A stretch of 64,000 nucleotides of DNA from Candidatus Rubrimentiphilum sp. GTDB taxonomy: Bacteria; Vulcanimicrobiota; Vulcanimicrobiia; Vulcanimicrobiales; Vulcanimicrobiaceae. The first letter of the stretch is position 1. Each line of letters begins with the position of its first letter. Under the pieces are notes generated by a model, which was not told the origin of the DNA, made no database searches, and saw only the letters and a list, made by a program, of their open reading frames with translations. The position numbers were made by a program, and so were the translations under genes. Where the stretch lies: NCBI GenBank assembly GCA_035710515.1, contig DASTDE010000003.1, positions 248,001 to 312,000 of the forward strand, given 5' to 3'. Shown piece by piece: positions 40,440 to 47,994 of this stretch.

Positions 40440-40838
40440 CTATCCGGCATCCAGGTCAACACCGTAGCGATTCCCGTCAGAACTCAAAGGAACAACGGAC
40501 GGGATCGCCTTCTCCGTTTGATGGCGAACGCGATTCAGAACCTCCTCCTTGACCTGTTCACCCAAGAGAGTTGTCAACATCCATTTCGCGCCCGCGAGTT
40601 GCGCGCGGATCTCCTCCAGGTGCTGCGTCATGCCGAAATTGATTTGTTCATGATAGAAAGATTCGGTGATCCGCCTGATTACGTCGGCCGGCCGGCTGAA
40701 GTCCAGCGTTCGCGCGAGGTGCGTCTTGATTAGGTTTGAGCGACTGCGGAAGTCCCTTTCTGCGGCGCGGTCAACCAAGTCGAGGATTTCCGGCGAGAGG
40801 CGCAGAGATATAACCTGGTCGCTTTCCGTAGTTGCCAT
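40440..40838 (-). CDS. Ribbon-helix-helix (CopG/Arc-type) protein, 132 aa (island)
   Basis: Residues 8-50 (V-I-S-L-R-L-S-P-E-I-L-D-L-V-D ... S-R-S-N-L-I-K-T-H-L) are a ribbon-helix-helix DNA-binding domain. A helical C-terminal part, which may be the sensor or partner-binding region, follows. The first gene of a three-gene leftward unit. It most likely represses its own promoter through the inverted repeat at 40856-40874. Confidence 0.85.
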   Translation of the reverse strand: MATTESDQVISLRLSPEILDLVDRAAERDFRSRSNLIKTHLARTLDFSRPADVIRRITESFYHEQINFGMTQHLEEIRAQLAGAKWMLTTLLGEQVKEEVLNRVRHQTEKAIPSVVPLSSDGNRYGVDLDAG

Positions 40839-40844
40839 GAGTTT

Positions 40845-40874
40845 ATTGTAGTATTTTGATTACAATAAAATCAA
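40845..40874 (-). promoter_or_regulatory. Leaderless promoter with overlapping inverted repeat
   Basis: On the minus strand: TTGATT (40874-40869), 18 bases, TACAAT (40850-40845), then 6 bases to the ATG at 40838. The arms TTGATT/AATCAA (40856-40861 and 40869-40874, 7-base spacer) cover the -35 and spacer and suit an RHH dimer. Confidence 0.65.
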
Positions 40875-40986
40875 CAAGCGCTGGCTCGCTTGTTTTGCCG
40901 CCTTTCACCTCGCCGAGCGCCATCCGTCGGGTGGTCGTCCCATTTGAGTTAAGGGGCCGGCTAGGTTGCTCCAGAAGCGACCGCTC

Positions 40987-41649
40987 ATGAGCTGGTGGCG
41001 CGAACGACTGAGCGACAAGGCGTTCTCCGATCTTGTGGCCGCCACTATTATTGGAAGTTTTATCGCGCTAGTTCTGTGGGCTCTGGCCCAGGCTTTCGGT
41101 AGCGCGTTCTTGCAGCTCCACAATGTCGGGCCAATCCCGGGACCGCTCGCTCCGCTCCTAGTCTTTATTGCGACATTCATATTGTCATGGCTGCTTTATT
41201 TCGCCGGCCGATCCGTCGCTTGGAGGTTGAGATACGAGACGGTCACATGGATAAATCCCAACTTGCCGGGCCCGACCGCCCTACACACTGGTGGTCCCGG
41301 ACAGCAGCAGATAACGCTACCTGCGCCAGAGCATTTCCAAAATATCAGTTGGGATAGGTTACGAATGACCCTAACGTACATGGGTTGTTCTCGTGACCGT
41401 CGCGACAACATCTACGCAGCACACGTTCGCGCAGTCGCAGCCTTCGCAGACAAGGAGCTAACGTTCACGCCCGGTCCAGATGCCAAGGAGATCGGACAGA
41501 ACATATTTAGGCTGCCTATCCGTACCCTAAGTAGTGGTGCGGGCACCGCTATTTATGCCAGGGCCCCCGGTTTCACGATACTCGTAGTTTCAGCGGAACA
41601 CATAGACCCACTAACCGGAGTCTTGACCCTCGGTATCTATTTCGCTTAA
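40987..41649 (+). CDS. Membrane protein with external/cytoplasmic beta domain, 220 aa (island)
   Basis: Two transmembrane helices (about residues 16-38 and 52-72) are followed by a soluble domain of about 145 aa with Pro/Gly-rich turns and strands ('GTAIYARAPGFTILVVSA'). I prefer the ATG at 40987 (M-S-W-W-R-E-R-L) to the TTG at 40966. Divergent from the RHH operon. No family recognised. Confidence 0.6.
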   Translation: MSWWRERLSDKAFSDLVAATIIGSFIALVLWALAQAFGSAFLQLHNVGPIPGPLAPLLVFIATFILSWLLYFAGRSVAWRLRYETVTWINPNLPGPTALHTGGPGQQQITLPAPEHFQNISWDRLRMTLTYMGCSRDRRDNIYAAHVRAVAAFADKELTFTPGPDAKEIGQNIFRLPIRTLSSGAGTAIYARAPGFTILVVSAEHIDPLTGVLTLGIYFA

Positions 41650-41802
41650 GCAGTTTCCAGGCTAGCCGTAAGAATGTCCGCATGCCCCGATAGTGTTGGC
41701 TACGCGGTAAGATAACGCCTCAATGGGTTGACGAAAATCGATGGAATCGCGGTCGCGTTACGTGCGCCAAGGTGCCCCTTAACACAACCGTTGCGACGTT
41801 TC

Positions 41803-42033
41803 TGCAACCAGAATCGCTCGGGGGCGACTCTCGCTTCGGTCTATTCCGTGCGCCCCAATGCTTATGCCGGCGTTTCCATGCCGGTGACGTGGAAAGAAGT
41901 CGAGCGCGGAATCGAGCCCGAGGATTTTACGATGCTCAATGCGCTCAAGCGGGTTGAGAAGCTCGGCGATCTGTGGAAGCCGCTGACGCTAGCTCGCGGC
42001 CGATTCGATCTCAAACCGTTGCTGCAGTCATAA
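41803..42033 (+). pseudogene. Displaced original 3' end of the LigD polymerase gene
   Basis: The frame reads C-N-Q-N-R-S-G-A-T-L-A-S-V-Y-S-V-R-P-N and on to the stop (76 residues), 65-70 per cent alike to the last 79 residues of the gene at 37687-38622. Its codons are GC-rich like the host genes (for example GTC, CTC, GCG), unlike the copy now attached to ligD. The 5' boundary is abrupt at CAACCAGAAT, and there is no start codon suited to making a functional protein. The 150 bases before it (41650-41802) show no gene. Confidence 0.85.
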
Positions 42034-42057
42034 AGATCTCTTTGGGCTCGTCCGGCA

Positions 42058-42774
42058 TCAGATCGGAAATCCATTCGTGGCTGAACCCGCGGCGCGAACA
42101 CAGCGGTAGCCGGTCTTGCCTCCCGGAAGACTGTTCTCAATCCCCGCCGGAAAATTGAGTGAGCCGTCCGGCCGGTGATCGATCGCAATCGCGTAGGTGC
42201 GCTGGTCTCCCGTCCTCACAAAGCAGTACGTGTAGCCAACAGTCAATACATCATATTGACCACGATTGACACCAAACCAAAACGAAACGTTGCCGGCGCC
42301 ATTAGCATCCAAATGAAAGACCTGGCCTCCGCCAAAAGGCTGCCAGAGGTGGTTGAAAGACGCGAGCAGCACGGCGTTCTGCGTGTCGAGCGTATTGTAT
42401 ATTTCCGTAAAGCCCCGCGTACGCGGATGTAAGTAGACCTGGTGGTGCTGCCGCGGCAAGAATCGGGTGCCGAACACATTGACGGCGATGCCCGCAAGAT
42501 CCGCTGGAGATGCCGCGATACTATGGAAATTCACGGTCACGCTGACGAACTCCATGTTCGAGCGCTGGACCTGATGGGCGACCGCAAGCGACGATTCAAC
42601 GTTTATCGGCTGGTTCGCCGGTTTTATCCGTTCTTGGTACACAAAAACGTAGAATGCCCAGCCTGCAGCGATAACGAGCGCGGCGATCTCCGCGATGTGA
42701 CGCCAGTGCTCGGCGCGCGACGGATGCGTGTGAACGTGATAGGAGGCCTGATCGGGGCCTCCGGGTGGTATCAT
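42058..42774 (-). CDS. Membrane-anchored hypothetical protein, 238 aa
   Basis: The start is ATG 42774, which has GAAGG 8 bases upstream; the ATG at 42792 lacks one. A His-rich cytoplasmic lead (Y-H-V-H-T-H-P-S), one transmembrane helix (about residues 28-46), then an external beta-rich domain with 'NVFGTRFLPRQHHQVYLHPR' and a Cys pair ('YTYCFVR', 'GYRCVRA'). Not recognised. It converges on the displaced ligD end. Confidence 0.65.
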   Translation of the reverse strand: MIPPGGPDQASYHVHTHPSRAEHWRHIAEIAALVIAAGWAFYVFVYQERIKPANQPINVESSLAVAHQVQRSNMEFVSVTVNFHSIAASPADLAGIAVNVFGTRFLPRQHHQVYLHPRTRGFTEIYNTLDTQNAVLLASFNHLWQPFGGGQVFHLDANGAGNVSFWFGVNRGQYDVLTVGYTYCFVRTGDQRTYAIAIDHRPDGSLNFPAGIENSLPGGKTGYRCVRAAGSATNGFPI

Positions 42775-42829
42775 GATCGCGCCTTCGAGCATGATAGTTT
42801 AAATGCCCGTTCGGGGTAAAAGGAGTTAT

Positions 42830-43036
42830 ATGGAAGCTGACCGTTTTTCGGCTGCTCACGGGCAGATCGCAATCCGGCTCGATGCACCCGGCGCAAATCG
42901 TGTACTGCTCGCGCTGGAACGGCTCGATCAGCAGAGCGGGCTCGATCCCGCACTCGCGGAGCTGCGCGAAGCCCTTAGGCAAGCTTTGGTCACGAAATCA
43001 TCGGGCGACACCGACAGTGCCCCGAGCACGGAGTAA
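42830..43036 (+). CDS. Small soluble protein, 68 aa
   Basis: AAAAGGAG lies 4 bases before the ATG 42830. The product is a helical, mildly acidic protein ('RVLLALERLDQQSGLDPALA') with no known motif. It precedes the basic KGKRKYGP protein by 15 bases and is probably co-transcribed with it. Confidence 0.6.
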   Translation: MEADRFSAAHGQIAIRLDAPGANRVLLALERLDQQSGLDPALAELREALRQALVTKSSGDTDSAPSTE

Positions 43037-43051
43037 ACCTAGGAGTTACAC

Positions 43052-43288
43052 ATGGCACGAAAACGCAAAACTACCCGCAAGAAAACGACCGCTCGTAAAA
43101 AAGGCAAGCGGAAGTACGGACCCAAGGCGTCACGCAAAGTTGAGCGCACGATGCACGAGATGAAGCGCGGCAAATTAAAATCGGGACGTAGCGGCAAGAA
43201 AGTTACAAGCCGGAAGCAAGCCATCGCGATCGGCCTCTCCGAGGCTCGCCGTGAAGGCGACAAAGTACCGAAGCGCAAGAAGAGCTAG
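43052..43288 (+). CDS. Lysine-rich DUF6496-type protein, 78 aa
   Basis: Extremely basic: K-R-K-T-T-R-K-K-T-T-A-R-K-K-G-K-R-K-Y-G then A-S-R-K-V-E-R-T-M-H-E-M-K-R-G-K-L and a closing 'SRKQAIAIGLSEARREGDKV'. The second half is the widespread short domain called DUF6496. The first half looks like histone-H1-like tails. Nucleic acid binding or stress protection is likely but unproven. TAGGAG precedes the ATG. Confidence 0.85.
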   Translation: MARKRKTTRKKTTARKKGKRKYGPKASRKVERTMHEMKRGKLKSGRSGKKVTSRKQAIAIGLSEARREGDKVPKRKKS

Positions 43289-43809
43289 TCGCTCGTCAAC
43301 CTCGGCGGCGATATCTGCAACAGACTGAGGATGTGCGACAGGCGTTCCGCCAGCGGATTCTGTCCGCCTCGGAGCGCTTCGTCGCGCAATTGACGCAGCT
43401 CTTCGACTGCGCGGCTGATGTCCGGCCGGTTCATTTCGCGAAAGACTTCGCGCGCCCGGTTGAAACGGGTTTCTTCATCTTCTTCGCGCGAACGCCGCTC
43501 GAACGACGGCAGTTCGTCGGAGTGTCCCAGCACGATATCGCCGGCGATCTCGATGATTGCATCGGCGTGCACCCGCGCGCCGGTGGCGGCTAAGTCAACG
43601 TAGCGATCTTCGCGATCGTGCGCGGAGATCGCGATGAGGTTGGCCTCGACGCACAGTTCGATTAAACCGCCGACGTACGGAATGGCTTCGGTCGCCGTCT
43701 CCAGATACGCCTCGTACAGCTCTTCTTCGTCCTCTTCGGTCGCGTCGAGGTAGTAGCTCCACGCACGGCGTGCGTCGAGCACTGCCCGGAAAACATCGCT
43801 ATCGCTCAT
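43285..43809 (-). CDS. Hypothetical acidic protein, 174 aa
   Basis: All-helical and acidic ('DATEEDEEELYEAYLETATE', 'ERRSREEDEETRFNRAREVF'). No membrane segment. The start at 43809 (M-S-D-S-D-V-F) is preferred over 43818. It overlaps the end of the convergent basic-protein gene by 4 bases and follows ppx on the same strand (33 bases). Not recognised. Confidence 0.65.
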   Translation of the reverse strand: MSDSDVFRAVLDARRAWSYYLDATEEDEEELYEAYLETATEAIPYVGGLIELCVEANLIAISAHDREDRYVDLAATGARVHADAIIEIAGDIVLGHSDELPSFERRSREEDEETRFNRAREVFREMNRPDISRAVEELRQLRDEALRGGQNPLAERLSHILSLLQISPPRLTSD

Positions 43810-43842
43810 ACTGCGCACTTCTACGCACGACGCGCCGGTCCG

Positions 43843-44715
43843 CTAGTGGCGGATCAGGTAGCCTAGGAGCAGATCATTGGCTGAGACAATTGCTTTCGAA
43901 TGGCCCGTGGCCGCACATGCTTCGTCGACGATGAGGGCGCCCGCGAGCAAAATGTCGGCTCGCTGCTCCGGCATCGCCGGCAGTTGTTTGCGCCGCTCGA
44001 GCGGCAATGATGCGAGCAGGTCGATCAGAGCGCTCAAGCGATCTCGGTTGAGGTTTCTGTAGGGTTTGTTGCTCCGTTCGCCCTTAATTACCGCGCAGGC
44101 AGTGCTGGCACTCCCGCCGACCGTGACCAACTGGTCGACCGCACCCAGGGAAAGCAGCGGTTGCACGTCGGCACGCGCATAATCGCGGGCCTTGCGCAAT
44201 TCATCCGAGCACACGATACCACGCAAGCTCGGAAAATGCTCCGTCAAACGCACTGCACCGATCTCGCAGGAGACGTGGTCGTCCGCGGTCGCGTATTCGG
44301 TGCTTCCGCCCCCGACGTCCAGCACGCCGTAAGTTACGCCTGGCGGCAAACCGGAGATTGCGCCGGCGTACGAACAGCGCGCTTCTTCGTCGCCGCTTAT
44401 GATCTCAGGTGCAGCTCCGGCGATCGCTCTTACGCGAGCGGAAAACTCTTCAGAATTGTTTGCTCGGCGTAGGGCGCTTGTGGCGATGACGCGGATGTCG
44501 GACTTATATTTCCGGACGCGTTTCACGTGCTCGCCGATCGCGTCCAGGGTACGCTGCATGGCGGCCTCTTGCAGGGCGCCACTTTCCTTTAGGCCCTCGC
44601 CGATGCGCGTGCCAATCGAGCGCTTGAATAAGACGTGCGGCTTTGGGTCGAGCTCAGCGACCAAAGCTCGCGTAGAGTTTGTGCCGATGGAGATGATGCC
44701 CGCGGGCCTCGTCAA
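43843..44715 (-). CDS. ppx: Exopolyphosphatase / pppGpp phosphohydrolase family (Ppx/GppA)
   Basis: 290 aa, ASKHA-fold core of about 300 aa without the C-terminal HD domain. Family motifs: I-S-I-G-T-N-S-T-R near residue 10, 'VIATSALRRANNSEEF', S-G-D-E-E-A, and D-V-G-G-G-S-T-E. It releases phosphate from polyphosphate or from pppGpp. The start codon is TTG (44715), next to a dispersed repeat at 44726-44748 that probably forms part of the untranslated leader. Confidence 0.93.
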   Translation of the reverse strand: MTRPAGIISIGTNSTRALVAELDPKPHVLFKRSIGTRIGEGLKESGALQEAAMQRTLDAIGEHVKRVRKYKSDIRVIATSALRRANNSEEFSARVRAIAGAAPEIISGDEEARCSYAGAISGLPPGVTYGVLDVGGGSTEYATADDHVSCEIGAVRLTEHFPSLRGIVCSDELRKARDYARADVQPLLSLGAVDQLVTVGGSASTACAVIKGERSNKPYRNLNRDRLSALIDLLASLPLERRKQLPAMPEQRADILLAGALIVDEACAATGHSKAIVSANDLLLGYLIRH

Positions 44716-44725
44716 GCTCGGCCGT

Positions 44726-44748
44726 GGTTCGACAAGCTCACCATGACA
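44726..44748. repeat. Short dispersed repeat (TTCGACAAGCTCACCATGACA type)
   Basis: It matches a repeat type that is common in GC-rich bacterial genomes and related in wording to the element inside accA (46333-46357). It lies between ppx and the S1-like gene. Confidence 0.5.
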
Positions 44749-44771
44749 CAGTGAAGGTCCGCCACTGCGTG

Positions 44772-45137
44772 CTAATTGTCAGACGTATGGCGGGATTCGA
44801 ATATTGCGGCGCGGCGCTTTTTGCGCAGAAAGTGCCGTTCGTGGGCCGGCGGCGCGTCCGGTTTCTCCCACTCTTCGGTCATCTTCAAATATTGCGCGAT
44901 CTGCTCCTCGAGATCCGGATCTTGCACTTGCGGTGCGAGCAGCGCAATCGGATGCCGGGAGTCAGCTTGCACGCGAAAGGCTAATGACTTTCGCCGGATC
45001 AATGCGCGATCGTAGGAGTCTCGATTTCGCGCGATGTCCGTTGATGGAACGCTGGCCAGCCGTCCGTCTTCCAAACGAACCACCGCTCCCAACGCGTGCA
45101 TGTTGATGACGACACCCCGGAGCGTCTCGTCGTTCAC
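44772..45137 (-). CDS. S1-like RNA-binding-domain protein, 121 aa
   Basis: Residues 1-60 read as an OB/S1-type barrel ('LRGVVINMHALGAVVRLEDG'), followed by a charged helical tail. GTG start overlapping the FtsB-like stop (GTGA). S1-domain genes often follow the divIC/ftsB gene in Firmicutes and related lineages, where the product is thought to affect cell wall or RNA metabolism. This context supports the call. Confidence 0.75.
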   Translation of the reverse strand: MNDETLRGVVINMHALGAVVRLEDGRLASVPSTDIARNRDSYDRALIRRKSLAFRVQADSRHPIALLAPQVQDPDLEEQIAQYLKMTEEWEKPDAPPAHERHFLRKKRRAAIFESRHTSDN

Positions 45138-45481
45138 TGCGTCGGCGGCTGCTTTACGTAAATAATCGTTTCGTTGGGGCGAACGAGGTGCAGGCGATCG
45201 TGAATCTCGGGGACCGCGCCTTGCGGATCCATCAGACGGCGAATCTGCCGCTCGTCGTTGCGCTTCTGCCGCTTTAGCGCGGCGATGTCTGTTTGCACTG
45301 AATGAAGCGAGCGCGCCATTGCGATGTTCTCGTTAACGATGCGCGCAAACTGAATCGATACGAGTGCCAAGACGACGAGGGTCATTGCGGCGATGGCCAG
45401 GCGGCTAAAGAAGCGGAAAACCACGGTCCCGCGCTTCTTCACGGGCCGGTTTTTATTGCTTCCAGGCGCTCGCTTTCCCAT
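45134..45481 (-). CDS. Septum formation initiator protein (FtsB/DivIC family)
   Basis: 115 aa: a basic N-terminus, one transmembrane segment (about residues 26-46), then a coiled coil ('NIAMARSLHSVQTDIAALKR') and the closing 'VRPNETIIYV' typical of the family. It bridges FtsL and FtsQ at the division site. The ATG at 45481 lies 43 bases inside the accA end. Confidence 0.9.
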   Translation of the reverse strand: MGKRAPGSNKNRPVKKRGTVVFRFFSRLAIAAMTLVVLALVSIQFARIVNENIAMARSLHSVQTDIAALKRQKRNDERQIRRLMDPQGAVPEIHDRLHLVRPNETIIYVKQPPTQ

Positions 45482-46443
45482 GCGCCTATTCGCCGATACT
45501 TCTGATAGCGCGCCTCTTTCAGTTGCGCTGCCGGTAAGCTCGCGAGCTCGTCCAGAGCGCTGCCTATATATTTCAACACGCGCTCGATCGTCCCCGCCGG
45601 ATCGCGGTGCGCGCCGCCCGTCGGCTCGGCGACGATATCGTCGGCAATGCCGAAGTCGCGCAGGTCTTGCGCGGTCAGCTTCAAGCGGGCCGCGGCCTCT
45701 TCGGCTTTGGACGCATCACTCCACAGAATCGCCGCGCAGCCCTCCGGGCTCGCGACCGAATAGTAGCTGTGCTCCAGCATGATGATGCGGTCCGCAATGC
45801 TGAGCGCCAGCGCGCCGCCGCTGCCGCCTTCGCCGATTACCGTTGCGACGATCGGGACCGACGCGGTCGTAAACTCATAGAGGCAGCCGGCGATGGCTTC
45901 CGATTGCGCCCGCTCTTCCGACCCGATGCCCGGATCGGCGCCCTTGGTATCGACGAACGTTACGATAGGCAGCCCCATGCGGTCCGCGAGCTGCGCGAGC
46001 CGCTGCACCTTGCGATAACCCTCGGGCGAAGGCATGCCGAAGTTGCGCCGCAGATTCTCTTTCGTATCGCGTCCGCGCTGCTGCGAGACGGCCATGATGG
46101 CGCGTCCACCCAACTTCGCGAGGCCGCCCACGATCGCGTGGTCGTCGCGGAAGTGGCGGTCACCGTGCAACTCGTCGAATTGATCGAATTGGGCGATATA
46201 GTCGGCGGCGGTCGGGCGGTTAGGATGCCGCGCCATATGCACCTTCTGCCAGGGCGACATCGATCCGAAGATCTCGCGCTGAATCTGCGCGTACTTTTCC
46301 TCGAGCGCGCGGATCTCGGCGGACATGTCCACAGCCTGCCCTGAGCCTGTCGAAGGGGGCTGCTGCGCGTTGGCTTCGCGCAACTCCGCGATGCGCTTTT
46401 CGAGTTCGAGCAGGCCGCGTTCGCGTTCCACGATCAGGTTCAC
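45439..46443 (-). CDS. accA: Acetyl-CoA carboxylase carboxyltransferase, alpha subunit
   Basis: 334 aa. Typical sequence 'WQKVHMARHPNRPTAADYI', G-D-R-x-F-x-D-D, 'QRGRDTKENLRRNFGMPSPE', G-E-G-G-S-G-G-A-L-A, and 'YYSVASPEGCAAILW'. With AccD it transfers carboxyl to acetyl-CoA in the first step of fatty acid synthesis. The N-terminal linker (about residues 28-38, P-P-S-T-G-S-G-Q-A-V) is encoded by a short dispersed repeat inserted in frame. GTG start overlapping the accD stop. Confidence 0.97.
   Translation of the reverse strand: MNLIVERERGLLELEKRIAELREANAQQPPSTGSGQAVDMSAEIRALEEKYAQIQREIFGSMSPWQKVHMARHPNRPTAADYIAQFDQFDELHGDRHFRDDHAIVGGLAKLGGRAIMAVSQQRGRDTKENLRRNFGMPSPEGYRKVQRLAQLADRMGLPIVTFVDTKGADPGIGSEERAQSEAIAGCLYEFTTASVPIVATVIGEGGSGGALALSIADRIIMLEHSYYSVASPEGCAAILWSDASKAEEAAARLKLTAQDLRDFGIADDIVAEPTGGAHRDPAGTIERVLKYIGSALDELASLPAAQLKEARYQKYRRIGAWESERLEAIKTGP
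46333..46357. repeat. Short dispersed repeat inside accA
   Basis: On the minus strand it reads CCCTTCGACAGGCTCAGGGC and onward, a common repeat wording in GC-rich genomes. It is in frame and encodes P-S-T-G-S-G-Q-A within a linker that varies in the family. Confidence 0.6.
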
Positions 46444-47291
46444 GACGCCGCCATCCGGGCGCGACCGTGCGAGGCGTAATCCAACAGTCGTGTCAGGGTA
46501 GCTTTCATGTCGTGCCGGTTGACGACCATGTCAATGTGGCCTTTTTCCAACAGGAACTCGGCCGTCTGGAACTGATCGGGAAGTTTCTGGCGGATCGTTT
46601 GTTCGATGACGCGCCGGCCGGCAAAGCCGATCATCGCTTTCGGTTCGGCCAAAATAACGTCGCCCTGAAATCCGAAGGACGCGGAGACGCCGCCGGTTGT
46701 CGGGTCGGTCAGAACCGTCGTCAGAAAATTGCCGTCTTCGCGGTATCGCGCGACGGCCGCGGTCGTCTTGGCCAGCTGCATCAGCGCCAGCATGCCTTCT
46801 TCCATCCGCGCTCCGCCGCTGGCGGTAAAGATGATGCACGGAATGCGCAGGTCGCGCGCGCGTTCCAGCAGGAGCGTAATCCGTTCGCCGACGACGGTCC
46901 CCATCGTACCGCCGCGGAAATGAAAATCCATCACGCCGATGGCGGCGTCGAAGCCGCCGATCTTTCCCGTTCCGCAGATGACTGCTTCGCTCAACTGCGA
47001 CTTCTCGCGATCGGCGGCCAGCTTCGCGCCATACTTTCGCTTGTCTACCCACTCCAACGGATCGCCGGGCAGCACGTCGCCGCCGATCTCTTTGAAATCT
47101 CCGTCCACCGTGATGTTAATGCGGTCGACCGCGCTCATGCGGAAGTGATGGCCGCAACGCGGACAGATCCACATATTCGCCGCCAGGTCGCGCCGGTAGA
47201 CGACCTCGGAGCATTTCGGACACTTGCTCCAGGTCCCGGCATCTTCCGCCGGTTCTTCTTTCGCGCGGCGGCGCGGCAACCAATCCGGCAT
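46440..47291 (-). CDS. accD: Acetyl-CoA carboxylase carboxyltransferase, beta subunit
   Basis: 283 aa. N-terminal zinc ribbon C-P-K-C ... C-P-R-C (residues about 24-46), then the crotonase-like core with 'VMDFHFRGGTMGTVVGERIT', S-G-G-A-R-M-E-E-G and 'DPTTGGVSASFGFQGDVILA'. It forms the carboxyltransferase with AccA encoded just downstream. The biotin carboxylase and carrier genes are not in the window. Confidence 0.97.
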   Translation of the reverse strand: MPDWLPRRRAKEEPAEDAGTWSKCPKCSEVVYRRDLAANMWICPRCGHHFRMSAVDRINITVDGDFKEIGGDVLPGDPLEWVDKRKYGAKLAADREKSQLSEAVICGTGKIGGFDAAIGVMDFHFRGGTMGTVVGERITLLLERARDLRIPCIIFTASGGARMEEGMLALMQLAKTTAAVARYREDGNFLTTVLTDPTTGGVSASFGFQGDVILAEPKAMIGFAGRRVIEQTIRQKLPDQFQTAEFLLEKGHIDMVVNRHDMKATLTRLLDYASHGRARMAAS

Positions 47292-47292
47292 A

Positions 47293-47994
47293 CTATGAAC
47301 TCGAGAAGAGCCGGCCGGCGTAGAGCTTGCGCAGTTGTTTCAAGTAGTTGAAGATCTCTTTCTCATTGAGTTTTGATTCACCGGATACCCGGTCGGTGAA
47401 GACGTACGGAACTTCCAACGCTTTGCCATAATGGCCTTTTGCGATCACTTCCAAGCCGATCTTGAAACCGATCGGATCCAGCTTCACGTCTTCGATGGCG
47501 CTGCGCCGCACCAAGAAGTAGCCGCTGGTGATATCTTTGACGCGCGTAAGCGGACGCGCGATCGCGCAGGCGACCTTGGACATCATCACCCGCCGCCACG
47601 GCCAATTCGTAATTCCGCCGCCCTCGACGTAGCGGCTTCCGACGGCCAAACCATATCCGTCCTCGAGCGCGCGCACCATCTTCGGAAGAATTGCGATGTC
47701 GTGGCTGAAGTCGGCATCCATCGCACCGAGCGCTTCGGAGTCGGGGCGCGCCGCGCGCCATCCCTCAATCACACCGCTCGAAAGTCCGAGCTTGCCGGCT
47801 CGGTGCACCGGACGCACGGGAAATTCTGTTGCGAGGCGATCGATAATCTCGCCGGTGCCGTCGGGAGAGTTGTCGTCGACGATTACGATCTCGCCATCCA
47901 ATCCGTTCTGTTTGAAAACCTCGTCGAGCCCGCGTACCAGACGCTCGATTCCGCCCGCTTCATTATAGGTTGGGATGACGATGGAAAACTTCAT
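47293..47994 (-). CDS. Dolichyl-phosphate-mannose-synthase-like glycosyltransferase (GT2)
   Basis: 233 aa, soluble GT-A fold: 'FSIVIPTYNEAGGIERLVRG', D-D-N-S-P-D-G-T, 'GAMDADFSHD' (catalytic D-x-D), 'GSRYVEGG' and 'SGYFLVRRS'. It moves a sugar from a nucleotide donor to polyprenyl phosphate. ATG shares one base with the preceding TAA (TAATG). There is no C-terminal membrane domain. Confidence 0.93.
   Translation of the reverse strand: MKFSIVIPTYNEAGGIERLVRGLDEVFKQNGLDGEIVIVDDNSPDGTGEIIDRLATEFPVRPVHRAGKLGLSSGVIEGWRAARPDSEALGAMDADFSHDIAILPKMVRALEDGYGLAVGSRYVEGGGITNWPWRRVMMSKVACAIARPLTRVKDITSGYFLVRRSAIEDVKLDPIGFKIGLEVIAKGHYGKALEVPYVFTDRVSGESKLNEKEIFNYLKQLRKLYAGRLFSSS

Larger units (their letters stand above)
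38389..41804. mobile_element. 3.4-kb island inserted in ligD, flanked by related 3' ends
   Basis: The left junction CAACCAAAAT (38379-38388) and the right junction CAACCAGAAT (41805-41814) fall at the same codons (N-Q-N) of the LigD polymerase gene. After each, the sequence encodes a complete, similar C-terminus of about 73-79 residues. Between them are two XRE-type regulators in divergent array, an RHH protein, two small membrane proteins and a 105-aa protein, all AT-richer than the host genes. No integrase, transposase or relaxase is visible, so mobilisation would need help from elsewhere. Confidence 0.6.

Noticed and set aside
38625-41800. Integrase or transposase inside the ligD island
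   Set aside because: None of the open frames on either strand shows a tyrosine recombinase R-H-R-Y set, serine recombinase or DDE motif.
43052-43288. Eukaryotic-type histone
   Set aside because: The protein is lysine-rich like histone H1 tails, but its second half is a known short bacterial domain type (DUF6496); there is no histone fold.
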